The notes beneath the pieces were generated by a model that saw only the letters and a program-made list of their open reading frames with translations, was not told where the DNA came from and made no database searches. From positions 32,982,001 through 33,046,000 of the forward strand of contig OX485804.1 of assembly GCA_950295325.1 (NCBI GenBank): DNA of 64,000 bases, given 5' to 3'. Shown piece by piece: positions 13,262-26,270 of this stretch; within the stretch, counting starts at the first letter, position 1; every line of letters begins with the position of its first letter. This stretch comes from Polytrichum commune (Eukaryota > Streptophyta > Polytrichopsida > Polytrichales > Polytrichaceae). A program made the position numbers and the translations under genes.

Positions 13262-14768
13262 TGAGGAGAGTGGCTGGTTATGATTCATCTTTGACTTGCA
13301 AGTGCACCGATCATTCGGGTCCTCACTAGAGAATGCAGGGGTTGAAACTTTGATGATATTGAAATTTTGACGTTACAATAACCAAAAACATTCTGCGTAG
13401 AGAGGATGTTGGGGGTTAGTTTTTTGATGTTACTGAACCTTGAGGAAACAATATTAACAAGTTTTTAAGATCTTATTAGAGATGATGCAGGGGGGTTAAA
13501 CTTTGATGCTATTGAAACTTCGATGAAACAATAACAAAGTTTCGAAGTTGTCAGTACATAGGATGCAGGGGGTCAGGATTTCACTCTTTTTCTTTTGATA
13601 CTAGTCGGGTATGGATATTTTGATGGTTATTTTTGTTTTCCGTTCAGGTTATATACCATGGTACCTAGGTAAAATCTCCCTGGTATCAATATGCTTTAGA
13701 ATGGTATTGACTCGAATAATAACTCACATATACAAAGACTCTCATTTGACGTGCCCACCAAATATCAATATTTGACTGATATTACCATTTTGATATCCAC
13801 GGGTATGTTCTTTGATGCCATATTATTAATGTTGATTATTGATACCATGCATTCACCTATATGTGCTGTTCAAACATTGGTCGAAACTTTGATGAAATAG
13901 TAACTTCAAAGGTTCAAAGTTCTCAAACTCGGAGAGGAACCAGGGCGTTGAGTTTTGGAGATTGGGGATGTACTTGAACAGTGATATCTGAGGGGCATCA
14001 TCAAGACCATATCAGTGTCGATAACATAAGTAATTAGACTTTCACATGAGCACTTATTTGTATACTTTAACATCATATTTTACTTCCACAAGGTCAATAT
14101 TACTAGAATATACATATCATATTTGATTCCTGTCACATACAGTATTCTTGATTTAACAACGCACATTAGTAGGTAATGGTTACACATCCAGATCAGATGT
14201 AGGAGGAAAAAGCTACAACAAGATCTGCACAATTTTTTTATTGATGGTTTGACTTTGTTGGACCGTGGCATACATAGTTTCTCGTAGCTTTGCAAAGTTA
14301 CTGTAAACCATAGCCAATCAATTTAATGCACTGACACAAATATAGACACTCACAGACACAAAAATCGTAACCTAGTGTGTACAACTAGCGCTTCCAACAT
14401 TCGAAGTTACAATATTTGCAGCAGCAGCAGCAACAGATCATACTTACTCTCAAGCCTGAGTCAAGAACAAAATTGAAGAGGGTGTCATTTACACTCTTGA
14501 TGTTTCTCCGTAATCTGGGGCACTAAACCCTGGACAACTACTACCACTACCACTACCACTACCACTACTACTGCTAAACCTCTGATGAACATGATGCATG
14601 AAGAAAGAAAGAGTATGGGATTGTACAGAACCAACTAATCACTTGACTAAAAATTCCTCTCAAGCTAACCAAAATAATTCCTACACCTGGCACGTATGGT
14701 AGAAGAAAAAAATGTGTAAAGAATCGTGACCGGTTTTATCAGCATCATCTGAAATTAAATCTGTCTGT
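13262..14768. other. Convergent intergenic region with degenerate direct repeats
   Basis: It separates the 3' ends of DUF707 (+) and the DREB gene (-). Between 13331 and 13930 a short unit built on GAAACTTTGATGA...GAAAC, often preceded by GATGCAGGGG, recurs about three times (13331, 13483, 13878) in diverged form. A triplet microsatellite of ACT/ACC occurs at about 14530-14577. I see no gene. Confidence 0.5.
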
Positions 14769-16655
14769 CTACCCCCAGGGGGTTTTGGTTGAGTCACCGA
14801 AAATGTTGTCCACCAAGCATTCACTGAGCGACAAGTTGGGCAGGTCAGGAAGATCGAACGGCGGTGGCGATGGAAGTGTGGGTATAGCATCGTCGTCCCA
14901 TCCACATGTATCCATGTCTTGAAGCTCAGGGCAAGGCTCCAACACTTTATCCCACGTCAAGGTCGTGTTGTTGTCAGCTGCATACGCCGAGTGATGGCCA
15001 TGGTGACTATTGTTGTTGTTGTAACTAATGTTGTTGAAATTGTTGAAATTGTTGTTGGTGGTGCAGTTGTCCGGCCAGAAGGAGGTAGGCGACCCTGCGT
15101 CAGTGGTGCTGCCCAGAAGATTCGCAGACGAAGTGCTGGACGACACCGGTGAGAATTCTTCCTTCAACCGAGTCATTGTGGAGGATGGCGGCTTGGTTAT
15201 CATAATACTCTGAAGCTCAGATTCGAAGACGAAGCTGCCTAACTCCGGTTTCACAAGATTGTCCAGCACTGAGGTTTCAATTGAGTCTTCGGAGGTGGTA
15301 GCAGCAGCAGCTCTGGTGTAGCCGCCATGATGGGGGCTCTTGTCCAACGAGTCTAAGTTGGAGCACTCTTGGCAGAAATCCTCCGGGCTGAATGTTTGGT
15401 TGTTGGGATGATGTAGTTGTTGTTGTTGTTGCAAAAACTGATGGTGATTATTTATTGAAGCCCCTCCTCCACCTCGCATGTGGTGATGATTTTGGTGAAT
15501 CTGCTGCTGTTGTGGTGGGTGATGGTTGTTGTTGTACTGATGGTGGTTGAGGGGTTGATGGTGGATGGAGATTTGGTGCATGGATCCACCGCCCTGTCTG
15601 TCTGCGTAAGGGCATTCGGCGCCGAGTTCGCAATCCATCACGGGAGCACGCAATCCTAACCCCCGTGTGGGATGCTGGAACAGCCCGGACGGCGGCATCT
15701 CGACCGGAACTGCGAAATTCGGTGCGAGCATCTCTACTGCAGAGGAGGAAGAATGTGTTGTTGTTGTTGTGGTCGGCGGCTGGAAATGATGATTATTCCC
15801 GAACTGCAAAGTCCGATGATCCGACCCGACGACGTTGCTGCACGACGACGATCGCAGTAGCGACGAGGAGCTAGCCACCGACGGGTTAGGCCGGTTGGAA
15901 AAGTTGGGAATGCGTACCGCATTCGAGGACGACAAGTTGATACAGTTGTTGTTGAAATTCCCGCTCCCACCGTTCATGTTGCAGGAAGACGATCGAAGTA
16001 AAGGCGGCGGCGGGTTAACCTTGACAGAGTGCATGGTCGACCCCAACAACGGATTATCTCGTGAATTCAGGTTCGAGGTCGAATTCGAAGTCGAGATCGC
16101 GGTCGCGCCCATTCCGCCGTAGTGGACCGAAATGTGTTCTGAGTTTGGGTACGCCGACTGCACCGAGCTGTTGGTGTCCGATTTGCGGTAGGCTTCGTTT
16201 GGGAGGTTAAGTCGTGCCCCCGGTCCGTGATAGACGAGAGCCGCCTCGTCGTAAGCTCGCGCGGCCTCCAACGCGGTGCCGAACGTCCCGAGCCACATTC
16301 GAGTGCGCAATCGCGGCTCTCGAATCTCGGCCACCCATCGGCCCCACTGTCGCTGTCTCACCCCGCGGTACTGGTGCATCCCATTCTCCGGGCCGCCTCG
16401 CCGACGACGAACTCGTTGTTGCTCGCCGCCCGACGTTGCACTTAACCCCCCGCCCGAGTCGCGACCCCGCTTCTTCCTCGTCGACTTGGAGTCGTCCGAC
16501 CCGCTCGTCGTGTGGGTGGTCGCCACTTCCGAGCTCGCACCGGAATCCTCCACCTTCGTCGTCGATGACGGCTTCTTGTCGATGATATCTTTCGATCCTG
16601 CTTCGCCCCCGCCGACCCCTACCTCCCGGGTTTTCTCTTCGCTGGTTTCTGTCAT
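14769..16655 (-). CDS. AP2/ERF transcription factor, DREB-type, 628 aa
   Basis: An uninterrupted 628-codon frame starts at ATG 16655. Residues about 96-153 form one AP2 domain ([19 protein letters not shown]...[21 protein letters not shown]...ARLNLPN). Val and Glu in WVAEIREP (the V14/E19 positions) place it in the DREB rather than the ERF subfamily; the preceding GGPEN is seen in DREB A-2/A-3 relatives. Basic clusters STRKKRGR (58-65) and RVRRRR (81-86) are probable nuclear signals. After the domain come long Asn/Ser, His/Gln and Asn-rich tracts, a [15 protein letters not shown] segment, and an acidic C-terminus ([19 protein letters not shown]...[13 protein letters not shown]) likely to activate transcription. 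It would bind DRE/GCC-like elements. It is much longer than most DREBs. The frame stays open upstream of the ATG to a splice acceptor, so a small N-terminal extension is possible. Confidence 0.92.
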   Translation of the reverse strand: MTETSEEKTREVGVGGGEAGSKDIIDKKPSSTTKVEDSGASSEVATTHTTSGSDDSKSTRKKRGRDSGGGLSATSGGEQQRVRRRRGGPENGMHQYRGVRQRQWGRWVAEIREPRLRTRMWLGTFGTALEAARAYDEAALVYHGPGARLNLPNEAYRKSDTNSSVQSAYPNSEHISVHYGGMGATAISTSNSTSNLNSRDNPLLGSTMHSVKVNPPPPLLRSSSCNMNGGSGNFNNNCINLSSSNAVRIPNFSNRPNPSVASSSSLLRSSSCSNVVGSDHRTLQFGNNHHFQPPTTTTTTHSSSSAVEMLAPNFAVPVEMPPSGLFQHPTRGLGLRAPVMDCELGAECPYADRQGGGSMHQISIHHQPLNHHQYNNNHHPPQQQQIHQNHHHMRGGGGASINNHHQFLQQQQQLHHPNNQTFSPEDFCQECSNLDSLDKSPHHGGYTRAAAATTSEDSIETSVLDNLVKPELGSFVFESELQSIMITKPPSSTMTRLKEEFSPVSSSTSSANLLGSTTDAGSPTSFWPDNCTTNNNFNNFNNISYNNNNSHHGHHSAYAADNNTTLTWDKVLEPCPELQDMDTCGWDDDAIPTLPSPPPFDLPDLPNLSLSECLVDNIFGDSTKTPWG

Positions 16656-16709
16656 TTCGGCAGCTGCTACCTTTACACCTGATGATGGTGTTACTGGATG
16701 GGGTGAAGT
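16656..16709 (-). other. 5' leader of the DREB exon with splice acceptor
   Basis: Read on the minus strand, a strong pyrimidine run and TCTCCCCTTAG end at 16710, followed by ACTTCACCCCATCCAGTAAC. The 18 codons from 16709 to the ATG are open in the main frame, but the AG itself makes an in-frame TAG, so the reading frame cannot extend further without splicing. This suggests a leader intron. Whether the 18 codons are translated is unknown. Confidence 0.5.
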
Positions 16710-19700
16710 CTAAGGGGAGAAAAAAATTTAAATAAAAATTCTTCCTCCTGATGTGATAAACTAAACTAAGCTAAACTAAGGGGAAATTCCCAATCATCTA
16801 ATGGTTTCTATGACATAAAATTCTTGCTGATGCTATTACAACAACAATCAGGGGGCACTCAATCTGCTACTTCCGAAGTCTGTCTGTCTGTCTGTCTGTC
16901 CGATCTCCAGGTCCAACATTCAAAGCTAGCAGGAAGACTTCTGTAATAGTCGAGGTTTGGATGATAATATGTTACTCGTAACGAGGGAGGAACTGCTAAA
17001 TGATCATCATGCGCGTAGTCTTGTTGTACTCAATTCATCATCTGAATCTGAATCTGAATCATCACTCTGCTCCCACACCAAGCCCCTATGAATTTTCACA
17101 CACCACACGACTCTATGATACTCCGCTGCCCACCTTGGGATCACATGCGCCATTGATCACTCACTTTGCAACTAGTAGACTTTCAACTCTCATTCCACTC
17201 ACATGATTCATGAACTTCATCATATTTCACAAACATCATAAAAATATGAATCTTTATATATGTATGTATGTATAGGTAGAGTTTCATCTTGATTAGAAAA
17301 TGATGATACATCATGAAACCACTTCCACTTACTTACCTCCTGGGGAATGATGCTTCAACTTTCCTAATTACCCCCAAAGTAACAAATCCTAACCCAAAGA
17401 GAAACATGTGAAATGTGTCAACTGTGTACACTATGTGTGTGTGTGTGTCATCAGCTGACAGAAAGAAGAATCCCACAAGCACGAGTTCGATCGACACGGA
17501 ACTCGCCACATACAACTTCATTCCCTTTCACATATTAGTACATATCTGCTACGTGGAGCCTAAGCTCAAGTTTTAGACATAAATTAATTCACATGTCACC
17601 AAGTTTCCCTTTTCTGCAACCATCAACTTCCCTTCCCTGCCAACCTTCCATATGAATACTTCCTTCCTGGACCAGGATCTTATATTATTTAACAACACAA
17701 CAAGAAGTCGGTATGGTTGCTATAAAACTTCATTCCATGAGCTGGCCACGGCCCACACACGACATTGCTAACTACGTTCTGGCGGTCGGCCGGGAACTTT
17801 TTAGAAATTCTCGCAACAAAAGTGGCAAACCTCCAGAACGCACCCACGTCAGTCAGTAGCATCAACAGGAAACCATTTTCTTCGTTAGTTTATCTTCAAC
17901 CTTTTAACGTCGGAACAGTGGTGATGTGGCCCATTCTAAAACCCCCTGAAACTCAAAAAAGGAAAGTTTCCTCCCCGGAGAAGTGCCACCCAGAAGGTCC
18001 ACATCCCGTGTTACCAATTTCGGAAGAATGTTTTTTCAGAATTCGAAGGGGTACACGCTTGGCAAATTACCCACTCAACTTACAAAATTACCCATATATT
18101 TATTTATTTATTATTATTATTTATTTATTCCGTATAATATTTGAGACAAAGACGATCTTTCTTAAACCAGGAACAAACAGAGAGAAAATTACAACACAAA
18201 TGACAACCCTGAAATGCTAGAATAAAACATAACAATTAATATTACTTACTAATTCATGGTACTTATATACCTATACACTTCAACTGGCTATATATGAAAA
18301 ATGTGAAGGAAGATAAAAGTGTTCATATTAGAGGTGATTGAACTGTACCGTGACCTCTTTTATGCAAGTGTGATCTGCATATATATATATATACATATAT
18401 ATATATATGAAGGGTGTTAACCCATACTTCCCTTTTGAAACCATCATCATCATCACTCAGAACCTTCAAGCTAAATTGATTGAATAGGTATGCAGAGTCA
18501 CATGGCAGGTGGGTCCTTGCAGAAGTACTTGACAGATATTTCCTCTGCGACGCATGACATCCAGATCAGATTAAACACTTGATTCTCGATCGGATATCTT
18601 AAAATATATCTCGACTATATTTCTCTCACAAGAATTTCTTCTGCACATGGCTAGCTAGTTACACTGCATCTCATCTCCTCTTCTACTGCCAGAGGCATGG
18701 TGGATTGAAACATGCTACTTGAAGAATTCATTTTTCCCTTCCGAGTTCTTTCTTTTACTTAGTCCGGTTATTGTTGTTACTTTATGACTCCAGGAAGGCA
18801 CACAAGTTTTGGAAACAAACATTCACCAAAAATATTTGTGGACACAAATTCTATACTACTTCCACACAGGAGTAAAGAAATTCCAAGAAGTAGAGACGAT
18901 GATTGAGTTTCTCTCCCACCAAAGATGCATCCCAAATTTAGAGCACAAGGAGAAGAATTATGCACCTCGCTCGACCAACCAGATACATCATGTCCTGTCA
19001 ATTTGGAGCAAAAAAGTGCGGGAGCCTTCAATACGGCGATCAGATAGCCAGGGATCAGAATTTATACCAACACTGCTAAGTCTCGACACACTTTCTTCTG
19101 GCTAGCTAGCTCTCCCGGAAACTAAAGGTGTGCCAGACTTTAGAATCACGGTGGACATTGAGTTTAATTTAGAGGAATCTGTTATGGCTGGTTATAAAGC
19201 TCGAGCTCATAACCGAGATATACAAAACCGAAAAAAAAAACAAGTGTCTGGTAGCTCCGAGATTTTTTTTAAAAACCGTTTCAGAAACAAAAATGAAATA
19301 ATTACCCAAACCGTGGCGCTGGAATATTTTTTCAGAACCTCTACAGAACCCAAGCAAAGCAAAGGAAGCCATGTGAAGAAAACTCACCGTAAAGCTGGCA
19401 AGTGATTTCCTCACAAGCTAGCCCTCCAAGCGACGACGAACCAACTCGTCCTCAACCTGCATACTCAAGAGTTTGGAAAAAAAACCGACTTGGCTCATAC
19501 TCAGATAAAAACTGTCAACATAATATGCAGGAAAAAAAATGGCAAGCTTCTCAGGGGGTTTCGACTTCAAGCAGGTTTCAGATACTAAACCACGAAGATC
19601 TGCAGAGCGTGACAGACGTGAATGTCTCAGCCTATGACCTACAGATATGTCCACCAAGTCTCCAACTTTTTTTTGCAGCTTTCGGTAGCTCACGAAATGT

Positions 19701-19881
19701 CGTTCTCACAGAGCACGACAACTCAGACAAAGATTTTCCATCGCAGAAGATTGCATTTGAAAAATCGGCTGCTACCCAACCAATTCAACTTCACCCAGAA
19801 ATGATACCCCGACGACGACGACAACAACAACGGCAGCAGCAGAAAGAAAGAAAGAAAGAAAGAAAAGGGGCCTGAACTTAC
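16710..19881 (-). other. Probable long leader intron/upstream region of the DREB gene
   Basis: If the donor at 19881 (CCA then GTAAGTTCAG on the minus strand) joins the acceptor at 16710, this 3.2-kb stretch is an intron. It contains (TCTG)n at 16879-16902, a TG run near 17435, a TTATT/TATTTA-rich stretch near 18100, and a (TA)n palindrome at about 18378-18410. No other exon is recognised. The joining is inferred from consensus sites only. Confidence 0.35.
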
Positions 19882-20400
19882 TGGAGACAACTTGTGAAAG
19901 ATAGCTGAAGCTGATGAACTTCACCACAGACCGAGACTGAGAAGCAGCAGAAGAAGAAGATCCAGTTCCGCTTTTCAGTATCTCCTCTTCCAGCCTCCTC
20001 AGGATATCGAAACTCCACCCCAACTTCCAGGATTCCAAAACCCCTCCCCAAAATCACAAAAACAACAACTCCTCCCCGTCCTTCATACTAATCTAGCTGA
20101 TTCAACCCTCTCCAGACCTCTCAACCTCCGGACTCACAACCCTGACATCCACGTCCTATGTGTCATCCGAGTGATATGCAATCCACATATTAAGTATCCA
20201 ACAACTACAACAACGACAACATCAGCTTCTTTTTCTTCACATGATCCAGGGGGTGGAGTATGAATCCCAAGTTCCAACTTAACCCAACCCAAAAAAAAAT
20301 GGACGCAGGAACACACCAGCAATTTGGGTAGGACGCGTCCGACAAGGCAATTACACTTCAAGTCTAGTCTAGATGAAGATCACAGGAGGCTCCTGGGTCA
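19882..20400 (-). other. Candidate 5' UTR exon of the DREB gene
   Basis: Minus-strand sequence here is rich in CTT/TTC/TGT triplets as plant leaders often are, and ends in a near-perfect donor at 19882/19881. An upstream open frame begins at ATG 20038 (MESWKLGWSFDILRRLEEEI...) but it would run out of frame into the AP2 exon. It is therefore more likely leader or uORF than N-terminal coding sequence. The 5' limit is arbitrary. Confidence 0.3.
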
Positions 20401-20475
20401 CGTCTACACTGAAACTGGCACTAGTCCCCAAACATGAATGAAACTGCTAACTTCTAAGTTACAGATACATGTATA

Positions 20476-20665
20476 CTGCAATAAATATGATATTTAGTGT
20501 CACTTACTATTCGATATAATTTTTACCAACAAACGTCAAATTGGTTGTTTGGACATTATTGAGCATTAACCACTTTACTTGGTAAAAATTTACTCCGGCA
20601 GTAAAAAGATACAGCATTGCGTAATTCCAATCAGTAAGTGCCACAAAATATCATATATAGTGTAG
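20476..20665. mobile_element. CTACACTAAA-family miniature element
   Basis: About 190 bp. The left end CTGCAATAAATATGATATTT leads into AGTGTCACTTACTATTCGA; the right end is GTAAGTGCCACAAAATATCA then TATATAGTGTAG. The inside keeps TTTACCAACAAACGTCAAAT, GGTTGTTTGGACATTA and AGCATTGCGTAATTCC. It is slightly shorter than the 223-bp copy at 52181. Confidence 0.8.
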
Positions 20666-21412
20666 CTTCCACCCCCACACACAGCAGAGGGAGGGAGGGA
20701 GGGATATGAAGGTTAACATCACTTAAGAGGGTGGGGTGGGTTAAGGAATTTTGGTTGCGCCAGTTGTAGTGCTAACTCAAATGGTAGGCAGGAGCAGTGT
20801 TGAGATTTGCACCCCGCACATGTGCATCCTGTTTACATTTGGGTTTGTGATGGGTGCAAATCTCGATCCTCGGCAGGAGTGAGTAGGGGGTTAGGCAGGC
20901 AGGAAGGTGCGAGAGTAAGTGCAAACAATTGCCAGCAGGAGGGGGCAAAAGTGACCACCTTTCTTTCACACGTGAATTGGCTTGCCCTTGCTTGCAATTT
21001 GCCGCAATTTGGGTGGGTTTTACCTTCCCTCCCCAGCCTTAAGCGCCTTGAATTTCTCTCCCATTCGGCCCCCACCCAGGCTACCTGCCTGCCAACGTAC
21101 TTGCCTCTTGCTGCTGTGGCTTGCCGACCTCCTGCTTCATCACCTCCTCACTCATCAATCAATCAACACAGCAGTTGGGATCTGCTCCAGTTAGGGCCAC
21201 CAGTGGAACCACGACGATTCGTTGCATCCATGGATCTCGCAGCGCACTGGGTGTATGCGAAAGGTAGAGTATCTATTGTTTGATTGCGAGGGACTGATGA
21301 TCTCTCACGCGCCTCGCCTTCGCAAGTGGTTCAGTTTCGTGAGGCTTTGAGAAATCAAATCTCCTATCCGGAGAAAAGGAGGTGAGATGGCTCATTTTCA
21401 TAATTGGACCCC
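20666..21412. other. GC-richer non-coding stretch
   Basis: It holds a (GGGA)n run at about 20690-20705 and a short hairpin between GAGATTTGCACCC (about 20799) and GGGTGCAAATCTC (about 20853). Several overlapping open frames on both strands lack any recognisable domain. I see no supportable gene. Confidence 0.4.
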
Positions 21413-21705
21413 TAGATTTGTTTGATTGGTATGTAGTTTGGTGAGGATCAAAGAGCAAACATCTCGAAGACACATGTTTAGAAAGAGATTGGATTGCGTC
21501 TTCAAATATTAATAACTATTCTACACCCAATAGTGAACACAATTGGGAGGACCTATGTATGTAGTTAAGAAGTCATCAAACATGCACTTGTGATAATTCA
21601 TGTGTCTTTTTTATGTTCATTCTTGTAGCCACACCAAACCACATATCACTCAAATATAGGTGTCCGATTAGGAGAAGTAACTAAACTAGGCACATCTATC
21701 TTACA
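21413..21705. mobile_element. Rearranged family B element (forward half plus inverted half)
   Basis: The left half reads in the forward sense (GGTATGTAGTTTGGTG, GACACATGTTTAGAAAGAGA, AACACAATTGGGAGGACC). The right half is reverse complement of the same element (GCCACACCAAACCACATATC, CACTCAAATATAGGTGTCC, AACTAAACTAGGCACATCTA). Together they make a long imperfect inverted repeat from two nested or fused copies. Confidence 0.55.
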
Positions 21706-21912
21706 AGATTGGTGATTTGTTCCCGGGTACGCAACTCCCATATTATACGTAGGGGGCATCATATTAAAAACGGCTTAGAGGACGGCTTTTGTAAAAACAT
21801 TATCAAATTATATCAAATTAAAATGACCAAATTAAATAAAATGAGATGAAAAAAAAGTTGGGTTGCATATTTATTAAAAAAAAACTCCAACGTATATAAA
21901 CAATTGAAACAC

Positions 21913-22107
21913 CTAGTTTTTTAACCTTGTAGAGCGTCTAAGAGGGGTATTCAATGTAGATGTCGGATTAGTATTCACAAATGATAGAGGGTCCTTTCGA
22001 GGTCTCCCTCTTTTGGAAGGAGTTGTGGCAATTACAGGTGTAACATATTCCTTCTCCCTATCTCTACCTCCACTACATGAGCCTCTACGCTTCATCTCAC
22101 AATCCAT
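21913..22107 (-). CDS. Short open frame with an AT-hook (doubtful gene, possible transposon fragment)
   Basis: A 64-codon frame from ATG 22107 contains TPSKRGRPRKDP, a typical AT-hook for minor-groove DNA binding, and ends LRRSTRLKN. No other domain is seen, no spliced partner exons are recognised, and the surroundings are repeats. It could be a remnant of a transposon-encoded or chromatin protein. Upstream codons to 22203 are open but begin with a non-ATG codon. Confidence 0.25.
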   Translation of the reverse strand: MDCEMKRRGSCSGGRDREKEYVTPVIATTPSKRGRPRKDPLSFVNTNPTSTLNTPLRRSTRLKN

Positions 22108-22209
22108 GTGTTTGTTTAAGCCAAGGATGACCCTCCCAAATGAGCACAAGCACACTCCAAAGCAAAGACACAAAGGCTCCAAAACCGAACACAAAAGCTT
22201 CAAAGCGAA

Positions 22210-25200
22210 TATATAGAAACCTCAAACCCTAAGCCCTAACCCTAAACCGGGAACCCATGATATTTTGAAATACCCCATGATACCCTTGAGGAGTCGGGGC
22301 ACCATATGATGTATATGGTCTTAAAAATACATACCTCAACTGTATCCTAACACAAATCATTAGTTTTCTATCCCAACAGTTAGACCAGTAAGTTGCCTAT
22401 ACATAATTTTAAAAAATCCACACGAATATTTGCCTCCAATTAGAATCATAAGCCACGAATAGTTGCCTCCCATTAAAATTATAAGCCACGAATAGTTGCC
22501 TCCCATTACAATTATTTGTCATTCACAATGTTAAAATTTTATTAAAAAGTCCAAAAAGTTGGGTAGTTTGACCTATGGTACATGTATTAAAAAAATCATA
22601 TAATTAGGTTTTTAATGCAATTATATGCTTCAAAATATATTCATTTCCTATATATAATTACATTTTTGGATTCCTTGTTAGAAGGGCTACAAGGGTTTCC
22701 TACATTAAAACAAATTATATCACTCAATATTGGACTAAAACGCATTATAAGTGATTATAATCAGGACCATATAATACGGGAGTTGCGTACCCAGTGATTT
22801 GTTCTTTCACAAAGAGGATCAACATGTTTGGAAAGAGGGCTTTGAGTGAAATTTTAGGACACGTTTAAAATTTCATATTAAAAGAAATTGAAGTAATTAG
22901 AAGCAACTTTGTTTTTCTAAAACAAGAATCACCACTTAGAACCCCCTAAGGTATTGGATTTCACTTCTAGGAAAGTTTATGAAGTTTTTTTAGAATCAAT
23001 AGACTTGAAAATACTTCTAATGCAAAAGAAACTCCAAAAAGAATCTGTGTAGAAATGATAGAGTGGTTCCAAACCAAGTTCTAAAGACGGTGACCCTTGT
23101 GAGTGCTAGAGATTGGCTACCTTGGGGTTGCTACAACGAGGTTATGGACAACTTTGACGCAGTGTACGTGGACATTCTTCACCATTGGTCCAACTCCAAC
23201 ATCTCTTGGAGTGTCAAGTCACCTAGTGTTGGTTAAGCCGATCATGTTCTAGGTGTCATATCCTTCTTGGCGTTGTGTGGTTCTACCACGTGCACCCTAG
23301 CCAGAGACTCGAGAGTTGCCTACCTCTTTTTCCCAGGTCCTAATGGACTTCGTATGTTTTTTACCAATGAAATAGAGCGTTTCATCGCCAAATATTATAT
23401 GAAATAGATTAAACAAGAAGGAGAAAAAAAGACAGTTGGGATTTGTTGTACAAGATTGGGAATCGTCTCATCTAGTTAGTAATTGCGAATTATGCACATT
23501 GACATTTCAAGCTTCAGAATTGGAATTGAGATGCAAAAGTTATAATTATTTTTAAATTATAAAATGGCCCAATCATCATCCAAACCCCCTAGATGTTGAG
23601 TTTCACTTCTAAAATTGATAAAATTTCTTGAAACTTTTAATCTTAAAATGCCTTTATTGCAAAAGTAGCTCCTAAATAATGCTCATTAGAAACGATTTAG
23701 TAGTTCCACATTAATACTATAAACTCTAATATAAAGCCTATCCAAAAAAAATCCAATAATTACTCTAAATGTGTATTTTTTTAAAACAAAACATGCATGC
23801 GACTAAAGCTCGTCTAGAACCGGAGATGCATGCCACACCTTAGACTAGCATCTATCATTTCCGTCATAGATTCCGCCAATAGAAGTGCAAATATATGTCG
23901 ATATCTTTACATCCCAAATCCATGCCTAAGTCTAGGTCTACCTAACGCCTAGTTGCTTCTTTGAAATGACATGCAAATACATAGCTCCAAATTAGGTTCT
24001 AAAACCACTGACTAGGGGGTGGTTCACAAGGCTCTAGTTTAACACCACAAATGTAGCCAACTATCATCGTATAAGTAGGACAACATTATATAGTAGAGGT
24101 GCCTATTCCTGATCAAGACCCCATCGGCAACCTACAGGGTACGATAATTTCGATCAAGCTGAGACTCCATTTCATCAAGTCGGAACCAATAGCGCCATGA
24201 CACATGTCTTGACTTTGAGTGTTAAAACGAGGAGGAATGATCGGTTAAAATGAGTGGTTATGCCATACTCTAGACATTGGTAATATGTTCAAGTTAAGTT
24301 TAGGCTTCAAAAATTCATAATAATTCCAATTTAAGGAATAAAATTTCCGAAAAATTTACAGTCCTCCTGATTTCTATCCTCGTCCACAAGAAAACCTTAC
24401 ACCGCTTTTACACTTCTCCAGATCTAGCAAAGAGACTCTTAAATTGGTCGGTTATAGGTGCCTCTACTCTAGATTTTATTGTTCCAATGGAGGTGAGGTG
24501 TTCCTAGAACTTCTCCTCTCCATGCATCCCACTCCAAGCTTCATCATGTTGTTGTTGTTGTTGACAAGGGTCGGCATAGCCGAATACTTGCCCGGGGTTG
24601 AGGTGGAAAACATGCAAAAATCACTCGTCCCTACTATAGGCCCCGGTCTCTTGCTCATCCATAGCTTATGGTACCCACCTGCATGTGCCCCTCCCTAATC
24701 TCATGCATGCGGCTACCAAAGTGCACGTGATATTGAGGAGGTGTGGATGCGTGATAATAGAGAATTAGTGTATCATGTGACATTATGGAATCACACAACG
24801 TTAACATTGCATTGATGATAATGATAATGACAATGATGACAATGTGATTCGTGTGGTTTGAATTCTTTGGTGGTTTATTTTGATGTCAAAACTTGTGATG
24901 TATGATGGGAAAATGTGACAGCAACGAGGGAGATTTAGACTACAGCACATTTGTTCCCTAGGGTTTCAGGATAGAAGAGAGGGAATGCCGTTACGAAGGG
25001 TGACATTAGAGAGGTTAGGTTGGGTGTATGTATTTATTCATGCTACAATAATTATCTCCAAGTTATGTGTGTTATTATTTGGAATTACACAATGCTATAA
25101 GTATGTCGTGAGAGTGTAATTTTTTACCAAGAAAACGTCATTTGTGTTCAATGATGTTCGAACAGCTTATTGAGCTTTAGTTAGTAAAAAAATCGACCTC

Positions 25201-26270
25201 CTAAGCAAGATGATAGTGCACTACATGTCTCCAAATAATGACATGCACTCAATGGGATAAGTAGCCATGCCATCCTAACCCTTTGCACCTATACATATGA
25301 TACATCACTGCCCCAACCTTCCATAACAATGGGGAGCAACAGGGAACAATGGGACAACGGCCTCACCATCACCACCACCACGTCATCCGTACTAGTTCTT
25401 CTCTCTCCAGCAATTCTCCTAAGATGCCTGGTTTGTCCAATTTTAATATCAAAAAATAGTATTTGGCAGGCTAATTTTATGGTGCTTACATTGATACATG
25501 CTATTAGGTTGCCGTTGCAAAGAGGTCGCCTCTTTGTCCGTGCAAATTACTCTAGATCAACATTAGACCCAAATAACACATAACTTTTGTTTATTAAGTT
25601 TTACGGAAACCACGGTTTATAAAAACCATGTATTTTGTCAATGTGGTAATAAATACTCAAAGTAGTGTGAACCATTGAATTGTACATATATCAGTGCAAA
25701 CTTATAATTTGTCATCCTAAGCATCCAGACATAATTACTAGTATCACTCTACGTACCCTAAAATTCTAGTGGGTCTTGTATAATTGAAAGACGATGCCAA
25801 CATATCAACCTAACATGTAATTTTTTGAACACCGTACATAAATAAACGACACTTTTTAAGTATGTTGACTCAATAAAGTGTGTATCAAACTAATCCTTGA
25901 CTCTCATGTTCAAATCATGGGGAGACGAACCTATTGCATACATGTGTACCTTTCATGCGACCAACCACAAAGCTCTAAAACAACATGCACTCCATAAGTA
26001 ACTGCCATTTCTAGCTATTCGACACCGGAATTCGCTTCAAAAACCTCCACTTAATCGTCTAGTCAAACACATATGAGATAGATCGACCATGAATTTCATA
26101 TGGATGGATGGATGGATGGATGAAATAATTTTGTGTCAACCAAGGAATATGTCTAGGGGTCACTTTTGGGGTAAGGGTCACAATTAGGTGTGTGCGTGCG
26201 TACCATACGTAGGTTGTTATGAAACTCAAAAGCCCATTCTCCAACCTTTGTTTAAACCGTGGAAATATTT
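22210..26270. other. Gene-poor stretch, mostly unassigned
   Basis: I find no confident gene. Notable pieces are three tandem copies of a ~50-base unit near 22428-22508 (GAATAGTTGCCTCCCATTA), a coding-like 49-codon frame at 23090-23236, a worn relative of the CTACACTAAA element near 25070-25240 (GGAATTACACAATGCTATA...), and a (GGAT)n microsatellite at about 26100-26122. Confidence 0.4.

Noticed and set aside
15672-16713. Plus-strand open frames opposite the DREB gene
   Set aside because: They are antisense shadows of the GC-rich AP2 coding sequence with no domain of their own.
19402-19875. 157-codon plus-strand frame
   Set aside because: It has no recognisable domain and ends in CGA, CAG and AAAG simple repeats; the opposite strand better fits a leader region.
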